Source: Baffinella frigidus
Taxonomy: Eukaryota > Cryptophyceae > Cryptomonadales > Baffinellaceae
DNA: 13,254 nucleotides
NCBI GenBank assembly: GCA_026770585.1
Contig: MU647640.1
Coordinates: 4,361-17,614, forward strand
Direction: 5' to 3'
The notes below the pieces were generated by a model that searched no databases, was not told the DNA's origin, and worked only from the letters and a program-made list of their open reading frames with translations. Position 1 is the first letter of the stretch. Each line of letters starts with the position of its first letter. Made by a program: the position numbers and the translations under genes. Below are positions 6,325-12,357 of the stretch, in pieces.

Positions 6325-6540
6325 CTTTAGGACCTTGCGGTTCAAATACTCCCAACGTTTGCCAACGACACGATTACTGATTACTGAATTTATTCAAGAG
6401 GGTTCGCCGTTATTGCCTAACCCGTGCCATTGCCAGACTATGATCGCCCTTCCGTAGAAAGGATCCGCAGAGAAAGAATTTTTGCTTTCGGCTCGCAATG
6501 AGCTCTCCAGTGCAGAGGCTCGTGAAGAGGGGTGTGAGCC
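6325..6540 (-). repeat. SINE-like family C1, minus strand, split by insertion
   Basis: Read on the minus strand: CTCTTCACGAGCCTCTGCAC, GGAGAGC, the GCGA(G)CCGAAAGCAAAAATT block, CGGAAGGGCG, then after a 74-bp insertion CGTGTCGTTGGCAAACGTTG and a diverged tail. It joins onto the GAGGCTCATCACCTGTCCGA motif also seen at 8341. The C1 sequence resumes exactly on either side of the insertion at 6373-6446. Confidence 0.75.
6373..6446. mobile_element. 74-bp insertion L, copy 1
   Basis: It lies within C1 at ...ACGACACG|CCCTTCCG.... It starts ATTACTGATTACTGAAT and ends CCAGACTATGATCG. CG precedes it and ends it, a possible 2-bp duplication. A second copy of the same 74-bp length is at 6624-6697. Its ends are not clear inverted repeats, so the transposition class is unknown. 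Confidence 0.65.
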
Positions 6541-6623
6541 TCGGTCGGACAGGTGATGAGCCTCAATGGTTGACTAATGAAGGCAAAGGGTGGTTCTTTT
6601 GTGGGGTGTGTTATTTGTGCACG

Positions 6624-6697
6624 ATTACAGATTACTGAATCTATTAAAGAGGTTTCGCCGTTATTGCCTGACCCGCCCCGTTGCCAGACTATGATCG
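6624..6697. mobile_element. 74-bp insertion L, copy 2
   Basis: It starts ATTACAGATTACTGAATC, contains TTTCGCCGTTATTGCCTGAC and ends CCAGACTATGATCG. It has the same length and boundaries as copy 1 with about ten substitutions, and is also preceded by CACG. The flanking sequence is unrelated to C1. Confidence 0.65.
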
Positions 6698-6809
6698 GAC
6701 CATGTTATACACCCCGCTCAGTCTGTCTCCGAGGGACGCTCCCCGAAGATTGGCGCAGATGAAGTAAACGACGAAGAAGAAGGAGAGGTTTGGTAGGTCC
6801 ACGATGAGG
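6698..6809. other. Unassigned spacer
   Basis: Nothing recognised. A purine-rich segment (GACGAAGAAGAAGGAGAGG) lies near 6769-6787. Confidence 0.4.
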
Positions 6810-6849
6810 AGTTACTGATTACTGATAATTGAATCAGTAATCAGTAACT
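6810..6849. repeat. Perfect 17-bp palindromic hairpin
   Basis: AGTTACTGATTACTGAT (6810-6826) and ATCAGTAATCAGTAACT (6833-6849) are exact reverse complements with a 6-nt loop. Each arm contains the TTACTGATTACTGA motif that starts element L, so it may be a head-to-head remnant of L ends. Confidence 0.85.
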
Positions 6850-6860
6850 AACCAACCACT

Positions 6861-7348
6861 AGTGTGGCCGACGAGTGAAGGTGAAGGCGACCCATTAGTT
6901 TTTAAGCTCGGCAACCCATAAAACTGGCCCGCCCTGCCTCCAAAAAAACGTCCTGGCCGGGAGTGAGTTGCTTTACATGTGTCAAGCAACTCTGCCGATT
7001 TTTCCCGTCCCTGGGCCAGTCCTGAGGTCACACCAACTTCCCAAAGTGGCAGCCCCGAACAAAACTGCCCCGTCGAGGAGGCAAGGACCTCAAGGAGTGG
7101 GGGGACAAGGAGCGCTGTCTTGGCACGTGTCGCGCTGTATCGCCTCCCCGGGTATCGCCTTCCTCTCCGCCGGTGCGTGTTGCGTTTGCTGGGCCGGCTT
7201 GAGCCTGCACAGGGCTGCGCCAGCGGTTACAACTCAACCTCAAAGTCTTGCTGGGTCAATCCTGAGTGACACTCACTTGAGCCAGGTTTATGGGTTGCCG
7301 AGCTTAAAAACTGATGGGTCGCCTTCACCTTGACTCGTCGGCCACACT
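6861..7348. mobile_element. 488-bp element with 68-bp terminal inverted repeats
   Basis: The arms 6861-6928 and 7281-7348 match as reverse complements at 65 of 68 positions; both ends read AGTGTGGCCGACGAGT inward. CACT precedes the left end (6857-6860) and follows the right end (7349-7352), a possible 4-bp target duplication. The 352-bp interior is GC-rich and unrelated to other repeats here. Open frames cross it but none looks like a transposase, so it is non-autonomous. The superfamily is not assigned. The telomere-like array starts directly at its right end. Confidence 0.85.
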
Positions 7349-7350
7349 CA

Positions 7351-7845
7351 CTAAACCCTAAACCCTAGACCCTGAACCCCAAAAGCCTAAACCCTAAACC
7401 TTAAACCCTAAACCCTAAACCTTAAACCCTAAACCCTGAACCCTAAACCCTAAACCCTAAACCCTAAACCCTAAACCCTAAACCCTAAAGCCTAAACTTT
7501 AAACACTGAACCCTAAACCCTAAAACTAAACCTCAAATCCTAAACCCCAAAACCTTAAACCATAAACCCCAAACCCTGAACCTCAAACCCTAAACCCTAA
7601 ACCTTAAACTTCAAACCCTAAACCCTAAACTCCAAACCCTCAACTCTAAACGCTAAACCCCAAACCCCATACCCTACGCCTAAAACCGTGTTTCCCTACT
7701 TCAACCCTAAACCCTAACCCTCAAACCCTAAACCCTAAACCCTGACCCCTGCACCCTAAACCCTGAACCCCAAACCATGAACCCCAAATCCTAAACCCTA
7801 AATCCTTACCCCTAAACCCCAACTCTTAAGCCCTAAACCCTCAAA
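7351..7845 (-). repeat. Telomere-like array, CCCTAAA on + strand
   Basis: About 70 degenerate 7-mers. The cleanest tract (consecutive CCCTAAA) is near 7430-7490; variants CCCTGAA, CCCCAAA, CCTTAAA and CTCAAAC rise to the right. A short break (CGTGTTTCCCTACTTC) is near 7687. The G-strand is on the minus strand, as in the array at 3581. Confidence 0.9.
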
Positions 7846-7896
7846 GCTAGGCATATTTCGCCGACTCGTGCGGGGAACTCAAGCCGCGCCGCTCCC

Positions 7897-8091
7897 CTTG
7901 GGTTTGGTGTGTGTGCGAGCCTGTACCTTTTTGGTCTAACTCAAACACCTCAAGAGAACCACCCTGTATCCCCTCTTCACGAGCCTCTGCACTGGAGAGC
8001 TTAACGCGATCCGAAAGCAAAAATGCTTTCTCTGGAAGGGCGTGTCGTTGGGCTATGTTGGGAGAAATCAAAACCTGAAGGACCTAAAGGA
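7897..8091 (+). repeat. SINE-like family C1, long copy 1
   Basis: About 195 bp. The head CTTGGGTTTGGTGTGTGTGC is followed by the CCACCCTGTATCCCCTCTTC block, then GAGCCTCTGCACTGGAGAGC, then the GCGATCCGAAAG core and the tail AAACCTGAAGGACCTAAAGGA. It aligns over its whole length with 10638-10844, defining the full element. The CAGATCCCTTCTACGGAAC segment of other copies is deleted here. The GGTTCGGTG/GGTTTGGTG head is faintly B-box-like, but I would not call a polymerase III promoter. Confidence 0.75.
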
Positions 8092-8141
8092 TTACTGTAC
8101 GGCCATGTAAAACGAGTGTGGTGTCCGCTCCACTGGAGCCC

Positions 8142-8290
8142 TTGGAGCCATTGCAGGGATACCTCGCCCATACGAAACAGCCCCCCCCCCCGGACCACCC
8201 TAGGGCCCTAGGCATGGTCCTACTGTATGGTCCTAGGGGGGGGCGGTTTCTTATGAGCGAGGAACCCCTGTAGAGACATTGGAGCCATTG
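8142..8290. repeat. 12-bp direct repeat bracketing a MITE
   Basis: TTGGAGCCATTG occurs at 8142-8153, directly against the left end of family A copy 4, and again at 8279-8290, eight bases beyond its right end. It resembles, more weakly, the long direct repeat around copy 2. Confidence 0.7.
8154..8270. mobile_element. MITE family A, copy 4
   Basis: A 117-bp element with ends CAGGGATACCTCGCCCATA and ATGAGCGAGGAACCCCTG and the core CCTAGGGCCCTAGGCATGG. TA follows the right end, but TG (not TA) precedes the left end. Confidence 0.85.
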
Positions 8291-8340
8291 TTGGAGGCAG
8301 TCGTCTCTCAAACACAGCCCCTCCCAGTAGTCAACCACCG

Positions 8341-8390
8341 CGGCTCGTCACCTGTCCGACCGAGGCTCGTCACCTGTCTGACCGAGGCTC
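8341..8390. repeat. Tandem repeat, 22 bp x about 2
   Basis: Unit CGAGGCTCGTCACCTGTC(C/T)GAC, two copies, followed by a partial third (CGAGGCTCAC). The same motif in the opposite strand joins the C1 copy at 6540-6565, so it is part of a larger dispersed unit. Confidence 0.8.
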
Positions 8391-8421
8391 ACACCAGGGC
8401 CTGGGGGGGAGAAACGTAGAG

Positions 8422-8502
8422 GAGTGCACATGACCTCTCTGTAGGTCCTGCTCAGCTGTGTGTGAGTAGGATCGTTGGCGGTGCGTACATGGCGGCCGTG
8501 TT
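8422..8502 (+). repeat. Dispersed repeat B, copy 3
   Basis: GAGTGCACATGACCTCTCT, CTGCTCAGC, then GCGTACATGGCGGCCGTGTT. It runs directly into the tail of a minus-strand C2 copy. Confidence 0.6.
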
Positions 8503-8580
8503 CCTTTAGGTCCTTCAGGTTCTTCGAGCTCCCAACATAGGCGGACACCGGAACTGGTTCTGCAGAAAAGCCATGCTTCC
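8502..8580 (-). repeat. SINE-like family C2, copy 2 (minus strand)
   Basis: On the minus strand it carries GCTTTTCTGCAGAACCAG, TTCCGGTGTCCGCCTATG, TTGGGAGCTCGAAGAACC and the tail GAAGGACCTAAAGGA. A family D end lies just beyond its head (8594-8618). Confidence 0.7.
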
Positions 8581-8593
8581 TGGCAATAAAGCT

Positions 8594-8618
8594 GCGTGGC
8601 CTCACTTCCGAGTAACCC
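8594..8618. mobile_element. Family D end remnant
   Basis: GCGTGGCCTCACTTCCGAGTA followed by ACCC matches the reverse complement of the family D end at 5025 (CAGGGGTTACTC..AGGCCACG) with the outermost bases missing. It abuts a C2 copy, as in the 5025-5444 composite. Confidence 0.5.
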
Positions 8619-8660
8619 AAAGCTTGATGTTGGTAGTGCACAACGTGCACAGCGCACATG

Positions 8661-8703
8661 CGGTCCTAGGGTGTGGCGGTTTCTTATGGGCGAGGTACCC
8701 CTG
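8661..8703. mobile_element. MITE family A, copy 5 (right half only)
   Basis: CGGTCCTAGGGTGTGGCGG then TTCTTATGGGCGAGGTACC and CCTG, followed by TA. The left half is absent and is replaced by unrelated sequence ending GCGCACATG. Confidence 0.8.
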
Positions 8704-8712
8704 TACACTGCA

Positions 8713-8799
8713 GAGTGCACATGACCTCTTTCTCTCTCCGGGTCCCGCTCGGACACAGCCTCGGTGGGGATTCATACATGCCGGCCTTGTTGGTAGTAA
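8713..8799 (+). repeat. Dispersed repeat B, copy 4
   Basis: GAGTGCACATGACCTCTTTC, CGCTCGGACACAGCCTCGGT, CATACATGCCGGCC, ending TTGTTGGTAGTAA. It starts 8 bp after the TA of a family A end, as copy 1 starts after a family J end. Confidence 0.6.
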
Positions 8800-8975
8800 G
8801 TGGGGATTTTCCTAAAGTTGATCCCGAGATTTGTACTTGTGTTTGTCGGGAACATCTCAAACTTCAACAGCCCGCCGCCACAACCATGCGGCACATTTGT
8901 ACCGCGAAACACGTTTCAAACCAACATTGCGTTGTGAAATTTCCTTTTGTGATCTGGCGTGGGACGAGCATATCA

Positions 8976-9036
8976 CAGAACCAGTTCCGGTGTCCGCCTC
9001 TGTTGGGAGCTCGAAGAACCTAAAGGACCTAAAGGA
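8976..9036 (+). repeat. SINE-like family C2, copy 3 (5' truncated)
   Basis: CAGAACCAGTTCCGGTGTCC, TTGGGAGCTCGAAGAACC, and the tail TAAAGGACCTAAAGGA. It lacks the GATCCGAAAG head; the cut is at the internal CTGCAG position. Confidence 0.7.
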
Positions 9037-9234
9037 CAACAAAGCTGCTCTCTCGTCCGTGCGCCGCTGCATTCCAAAGAGGTGGGGTTGCACAGGCGTC
9101 GCTGTTGCCGTTGTGGGGGCAAGAGGTTTGCAGATTCGTCCTCGTTTACTCAACAAAATCGCCTTGCCCCCTCTCTCCCTCCGGCGTAGGAGCCTGCAGC
9201 GGTCCTCTACTTCACTCGGAGTCATAACATTTCG
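9037..9234. other. Unassigned spacer
   Basis: Open frames on both strands cover this stretch but run in from the C2 repeat and look like chance. Nothing recognised. Confidence 0.4.
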
Positions 9235-9331
9235 CCTAAGTCAACTCCCCCTGAAAGCCAGTGCCTTAAGTCAAATGCCGGGCCTGGGACCCGGGTCCAT
9301 CTAAACGAAAACAGGGGAAAGTTGACTTCGG
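9235..9331. mobile_element. Possible 97-bp inverted-repeat element
   Basis: CCTAAGTCAACTCCCCCTG (9235-9253) and CAGGGGAAAGTTGACTTCGG (9312-9331) pair with three or four differences. The middle has GGGCCTGGGACCCGGGTCC, also partly self-complementary. No clear target duplication. It is possibly a very old MITE. Confidence 0.5.
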
Positions 9332-9494
9332 TGAGCTGGTTGACTTAGCTGAAATCTTGTGGCTTGGAGTGTACTTCTGTAACAGAGTTTTTCGTAGGCC
9401 CTTGCCCCCCCCTTTCAGCTTCCGAGGCTAGCACCACCGCACGAGCCGTGTGCAGCCTTCATCTTCTCGAACCCCACTTCTGCTCCCACACGCC

Positions 9495-9791
9495 ATGGGA
9501 GCGAACGGTAGGCCTTTACGCATCAGCCTACAAGCGGTTTCCGACTTTGTCCTAGAGTACATACAGCGTGCTTGCACCCCCCCTCGACCCCCCCAACGCC
9601 CCTCACCCCCCCACCCTTCCACTTGCTGGTATGTATCTAACCCCGGTGGCCAAGAACACGTGCTCCTGGCCACTGCTGCTGGCGCCCAATCGAAAACCAG
9701 GCGCCTGCACCCCAGAGAGACCATCTCCATCTACGTGCGCGCTCTCACGCACATCAGGGCGACGTTCCGTGGAGTGACGTGGAACAGGTAA
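9495..9791 (+). CDS. Possible small protein, unknown function
   Basis: A 98-residue frame. The ATG at 9495 has a strong Kozak-like context (GCCATGG). Three parts are visible: an N-terminal helix-like stretch (residues about 7-24, ISLQAVSDFVLEYIQ), a proline-rich linker (about 27-39) and a compact C-terminal segment (WYVSNPGGQEHVLLATAAGA ... ISIYVRALTHIRATFRG). The composition is protein-like, there is no signal peptide or membrane span, and no family is recognised. A stem-loop lies 12 bp after the stop. The frame stays open upstream of the ATG without another ATG. The region is free of the repeat families found on both sides, which fits a genic island. It converges on the minus-strand candidate at 10010-10174. 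Codon bias is only moderate, so chance remains possible. Confidence 0.25.
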   Translation: MGANGRPLRISLQAVSDFVLEYIQRACTPPRPPQRPSPPHPSTCWYVSNPGGQEHVLLATAAGAQSKTRRLHPRETISIYVRALTHIRATFRGVTWNR

Positions 9792-9802
9792 CGTCATGAA
9801 AC

Positions 9803-9837
9803 ACGCCCTGCAGCTCCCAAGTGGAGCTGTAAGGCGT
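9803..9837. other. Two-stem hairpin after a possible gene
   Basis: ACGCC (9803-9807) pairs with GGCGT (9833-9837) and CAGCTCC (9811-9817) with GGAGCTG (9823-9829), with a 3x3 internal loop and a 5-nt apical loop. It begins 12 bp after the stop of the possible gene at 9495. It might be a 3'-UTR structure or a bare palindrome. Confidence 0.5.
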
Positions 9838-9974
9838 CTTTAATGAAGGCCACTTTCTCCGCGTTCTCCCGCACACGACAGCCTGCGAGCCTCTGGGAGC
9901 AGGATGCGAGCGAGGTACAGTAGATTCAGTTCTAGTAGAGAGTCCTTTTGAGTTCCGCGCAGAAACACACATAG

Positions 9975-10006
9975 GAGCTGCACGTGAGCAGAGCTGCACG
10001 TGAGCA
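9975..10006. repeat. Tandem repeat, 16 bp x 2
   Basis: Two exact copies of GAGCTGCACGTGAGCA. Each contains CACGTG (an E-box/G-box core), so it could also be paired binding sites between the two convergent candidates, but no function is shown. Confidence 0.85.
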
Positions 10007-10009
10007 GTG

Positions 10010-10174
10010 TCAGAAACTGCGCCACACCGGAGCTTTCGGGTCCGGGGGCAACTCGGAGAGAAATTGCCCGGTATACGTGTCGAAGACCCCACGGCACGCC
10101 GGACAGGCGTACTCTGTCATGGGGAGCCAGCGCTTGAGCCTCGCGGTGCAGCGGGGGCACGGAACCGTCATCAT
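10010..10174 (-). CDS. Possible small zinc-ribbon protein
   Basis: A 54-residue frame read on the minus strand from tandem ATGs at 10172-10174 and 10169-10171. It has CPRC at residues 6-9 and CPAC at 24-27, separated by 14 residues, the spacing and CPxC form typical of zinc ribbons; an aromatic/acidic tail follows (GVFDTYTGQFLSELPPDP). Zinc ribbons occur in transcription, ribosomal and DNA-processing proteins, so the pattern gives a fold, not a job. The frame is open upstream of the ATG for 15 codons without another ATG, so this could be the last exon of a longer gene. It lies convergent to the + strand candidate at 9495, in a repeat-free block. Four cysteines in a short frame can arise by chance, hence the modest confidence. 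Confidence 0.3.
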   Translation of the reverse strand: MMTVPCPRCTARLKRWLPMTEYACPACRGVFDTYTGQFLSELPPDPKAPVWRSF

Positions 10175-10229
10175 TGCCGCTGGGTGGCTACGCGGAGCAA
10201 GGCCTGCGCAGTCTCCCACAGATCGTTAG

Positions 10230-10637
10230 ACAACCGCTGTGGCGCAAGCTACCCCGCTCGCTGTCCTCTGTGGTGTCTGGTTGACTGCAGAGAGTGGAAA
10301 CGTACTCGCCGCTCAAAGAAGAAACCGTGACACGTCACCGCGACGGGTAAACGTCAAAACGCTCTCGAAATCCTTTAATCTCGAATCGTTTTTTTTTGAC
10401 CAGTCATTTTTGAAGGGATTTTTTTCAGGCTTTGACCATCACGAAAATGACTTTCGTTGATTATTTTTCACTCTCTCGCTCGCTGACTTCCGTACATTGG
10501 GGGAAACCTCTACATGCGTTTGGTTTGACATCTGTCTCATCTCACACCCCCACACAATCCCTCTCACCTTGTGGGGTATTCGTGCCTGGAGCTCTTATAC
10601 TCCAGCCATGGGATACCATGAGCCTCACAAAGGCTGA
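10230..10637. other. Repeat-free stretch with no clear gene
   Basis: Short open frames on the + strand (for example 10432-10827) run into the SINE-like copy and are not taken as genes. Around 10380-10430 the sequence is T-rich (runs of TTTTTTTT and TTTTTTT). It could contain a promoter for the minus-strand candidate, but nothing specific is seen. Confidence 0.4.
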
Positions 10638-10844
10638 CTTGGGTTCGGTGTGTGTGCGGGCGCGCTCCTACTTGGAAGCAATCAAACACCCCAACAGAGC
10701 CACCCTGTATCCCCTCTTCACGAGCCTCTGCACTGGAGAGCGAAACGCGATCCGAAAGCAAAAATGCTTTCTCTGCAGATCCCTTCTACGGAACGGCGTG
10801 TCGTTGGGCTATGTTGGGAGAAATTAAAACCTAAAGGACCTAAA
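10638..10844 (+). repeat. SINE-like family C1, long copy 2
   Basis: About 207 bp and the most complete copy: head CTTGGGTTCGGTGTGTGTGC, GCCACCCTGTATCCCCTCTT, GAGCCTCTGCACTGGAGAGC, GCGATCCGAAAGCAAAAATG, GGAACGGCGTGTCGTTGGGC, tail AAAACCTAAAGGACCTAAA. The last GGA of the tail is missing where the ATGAGT satellite begins. Confidence 0.8.
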
Positions 10845-11118
10845 ATGAGTATGAGTGAAAATCACGAGCTGGGACATGAGTATGAGTATGAGTGAGAATC
10901 ATGAGCTGGGAATTTTCATGATTTTTTCGTGATTTTTCAATCATGGGCGAAAATCATCAAAAAATCATGATTTTTTCGCGATTTCCATAATTTTTCTTCA
11001 TGATTTTTTCGTGATAGGTCAATCATGGGCGAAATTTTTGGTGATTATGAGTATGAGTGAGAATCATGAAGGTTTTCCTGGTGAAATTCGAAGTTACTCA
11101 TGAATGATTTTTTCGCGA
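10845..11118. repeat. AT-rich satellite-like repeats
   Basis: Two interleaved motifs occur. ATGAGTATGAGTGARAATCA recurs at about 10845, 10880 and 11047. CATGATTTTTTCGYGA (or ATGATTTTTTCGCGA) recurs at about 10918, 10966, 11000 and 11103, twice followed by CAATCATGGGCGAAA. A perfect palindrome AAAAAATCATGATTTTTT lies at 10959-10976. The base composition is sharply different from the surroundings, and copies are irregularly spaced. Confidence 0.75.
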
Positions 11119-11200
11119 CCCTGCACATGCAGTGGATTCTACCGCCACGACACCTGCCGAGGAGGCGCAGCCCGACGAGGAGAGATTGATAATTTATTTA

Positions 11201-11255
11201 CCCTGGACCCTAGTCCCTAGACCCTAGACCCTTGACCCTAGACCCTAGACCCTAA
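11201..11255 (-). repeat. Short telomere-like tract, CCCTAGA variant
   Basis: Seven or eight 7-mers of CCCTAGA with CCCTAGT, CCCTTGA and a final CCCTAAA. It differs from the CCCTAAA arrays by one consistent base, so it was probably expanded from a variant unit. It starts two bases after the left 19-bp direct repeat. Confidence 0.85.
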
Positions 11256-11292
11256 ACGCGCGGTGACAGGCAGCGGACGATCTTCTGGTCCT

Positions 11293-11392
11293 GCGATCCG
11301 AAAGCAAAAATGCTTTCCCTGCAGTCCTTTCTACGGAAGGGCGTGTCGTTGGCATATGTTGGGAGAAATTAAAACCTAAAGGACCTAAAGGA
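11293..11392 (+). repeat. SINE-like family C1, 3' part
   Basis: GCGATCCGAAAGCAAAAATG to the complete tail AAAACCTAAAGGACCTAAAGGA. It begins at the same GCGATCC point as 3057, suggesting a recurrent 5' truncation or a separate short element. Confidence 0.8.
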
Positions 11393-11519
11393 CCGCGCAA
11401 GTGCTCCTCAGGTGAAATCCGTACCTAGAGAGAGATTAATAATTTATTGCGAAACAATCAGCGTCCGCGCCGCACATGCTCGACGCCTTGTGCCACTGCT
11501 GCACCCCGTGTCGGCCGCT

Positions 11520-11623
11520 CATCCCTCAAGTGACCAGTAGGCACTTACGCCCTACCGTAGGGCCCTAGGACCTACCTAGGGCTTCCATGGGCGATTATTC
11601 GCCCGTTGGTCACTTAAGGGATA
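11520..11623. mobile_element. MITE family F, copy 6
   Basis: 104 bp: left end CATCCCTCAAGTGACCAGTA, core CCTACCGTAGGGCCCTAGGA, inner palindrome GGGCGATTATTCGCCC, right end TTGGTCACTTAAGGGATA. The first T of the left TA has become C. Confidence 0.85.
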
Positions 11624-11975
11624 CAATCTCGACGAGAACCTCTTCTTCTTCTTCTACTACTTTATTACTCTCGATACAGGTCCTAAAGGAGGCCCTTGAG
11701 CCTTGAGTTGAGTGATACAAAAGTCCATGAGCCTTAAAAAACGAGCCCGCCTCAGAGACAAGAGGGATTATGTGTGAGCCGAACCCTGGCATACACCACA
11801 TCCCGTGCATGCTTTGATCGGAGACGGTTGAAGTAGAGCGCTGTGCAGAGAAGTTGGCCACGGGAAATAATGCCTGAAGAAACGAGCCCGCCCCACCGAC
11901 AAGAGCGCGACGAGGAGCTAAACCGACTTGAGGCTGAATCTGTGCCCCCCGTCGGAGCTCGCGACCCCTGGTGTC
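11624..11975. other. Spacer with a 26-bp imperfect duplication
   Basis: AAACGAGCCCGCCTCAGAGA plus CAAGAG at 11739-11764 recurs with three or so changes at 11880-11905. A TCTTCTTCTTCTACTAC run lies near 11640. Open frames are present on both strands, but the + strand one is long only because it reads through the telomere-like array. No gene is called. Confidence 0.5.
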
Positions 11976-12270
11976 CGGTTTCAGGTTTCGGGTTTCGGGT
12001 TCAGGGTTCAGGGTTCAGGGTTACGGGTTTCGGGTTTCGGGTTCAGGGTTCAGGGTTTAGGGTTCAGGGTTCAGGGTTCAGGGTTTCAGGGTTCAGGGTT
12101 TCAGGGTTCAGGGTTCAGAGTTCAGGGTTTCAGGGTTCAGGGTTCAGGGTTTCAGGGTTCAGGGTTCAGGGTTTCAGGGTTCAGGGCTCAGGGTTTCGGG
12201 TTTCGGGTTTCGGGTTTCGGGTTTCGGGTTTCGGGTTCAGGGTTCAGGGCTCAGGGTTTAGGGTTGGGGT
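11976..12270 (+). repeat. Telomere-like array, G-rich on + strand, blocks of variants
   Basis: Units are GGGTTTC, GGGTTCA and the 8-bp GGGTTTCA, with rare GGGTTTA. They are arranged in blocks: GGGTTTC, then GGGTTCA, then alternating GGGTTCA/GGGTTTCA, then GGGTTTC again. The orientation is opposite to the arrays at 3581, 7351 and 11201. The repeated GFRVQGS peptide it would encode is an artefact. Confidence 0.9.
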
Positions 12271-12283
12271 TCAAAGTATAGGG

Positions 12284-12352
12284 TATCTCTTAAGTGGCCA
12301 GGGGGTCAAAATTGACCCCCAAGAGGTCCTAGGCAGGTCCTAGGGCCCTACG
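12284..12352. mobile_element. MITE family F, copy 7 (reverse, half)
   Basis: Reverse orientation: end TATCTCTTAAGTGGCCA, inner palindrome GGGGGTCAAAATTGACCCCC, core GGTCCTAGGCAGGTCCTAGG ending GCCCTACGG. The rest is missing; copy 8 starts five bases later. Confidence 0.85.
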
Positions 12353-12357
12353 GACCC

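Larger units (their letters stand above)
11180..11448. repeat. 19-bp direct repeat bracketing a telomere-like tract and a C1 copy
   Basis: GAGAGATTGATAATTTATT (11180-11198) recurs as GAGAGATTAATAATTTATT (11430-11448), 18 of 19 identical. The 231 bp between hold a CCCTAGA array and a complete C1 3' segment. The length is in the range of SINE-type target duplications and of duplications flanking repaired breaks. Confidence 0.8.

Noticed and set aside
6968-7333. A 121-codon frame across the 488-bp TIR element as a possible transposase
   Set aside because: It lacks any DDE, HTH or zinc-finger pattern, its start is not convincing, and it runs into the right TIR.
7847-8071. Similar minus-strand peptides (LSSAEAREEGIQGG) in the SINE-like copies at 7897 and 10638, as a conserved protein
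   Set aside because: The two copies are alike at the DNA level over their full length including obvious non-coding tail, so peptide similarity follows automatically.
8831-9304. A 157-codon + strand frame
   Set aside because: It reads through a C2 repeat in mid-frame (the VGSSKNLKDLK part) and has no family resemblance.
11843-12343. A 166-codon frame with GFRVQGS repeats, resembling a repetitive structural protein
   Set aside because: The repeats are a translation of the telomere-like GGGTTTC/GGGTTCA array, and the frame ends inside a MITE.
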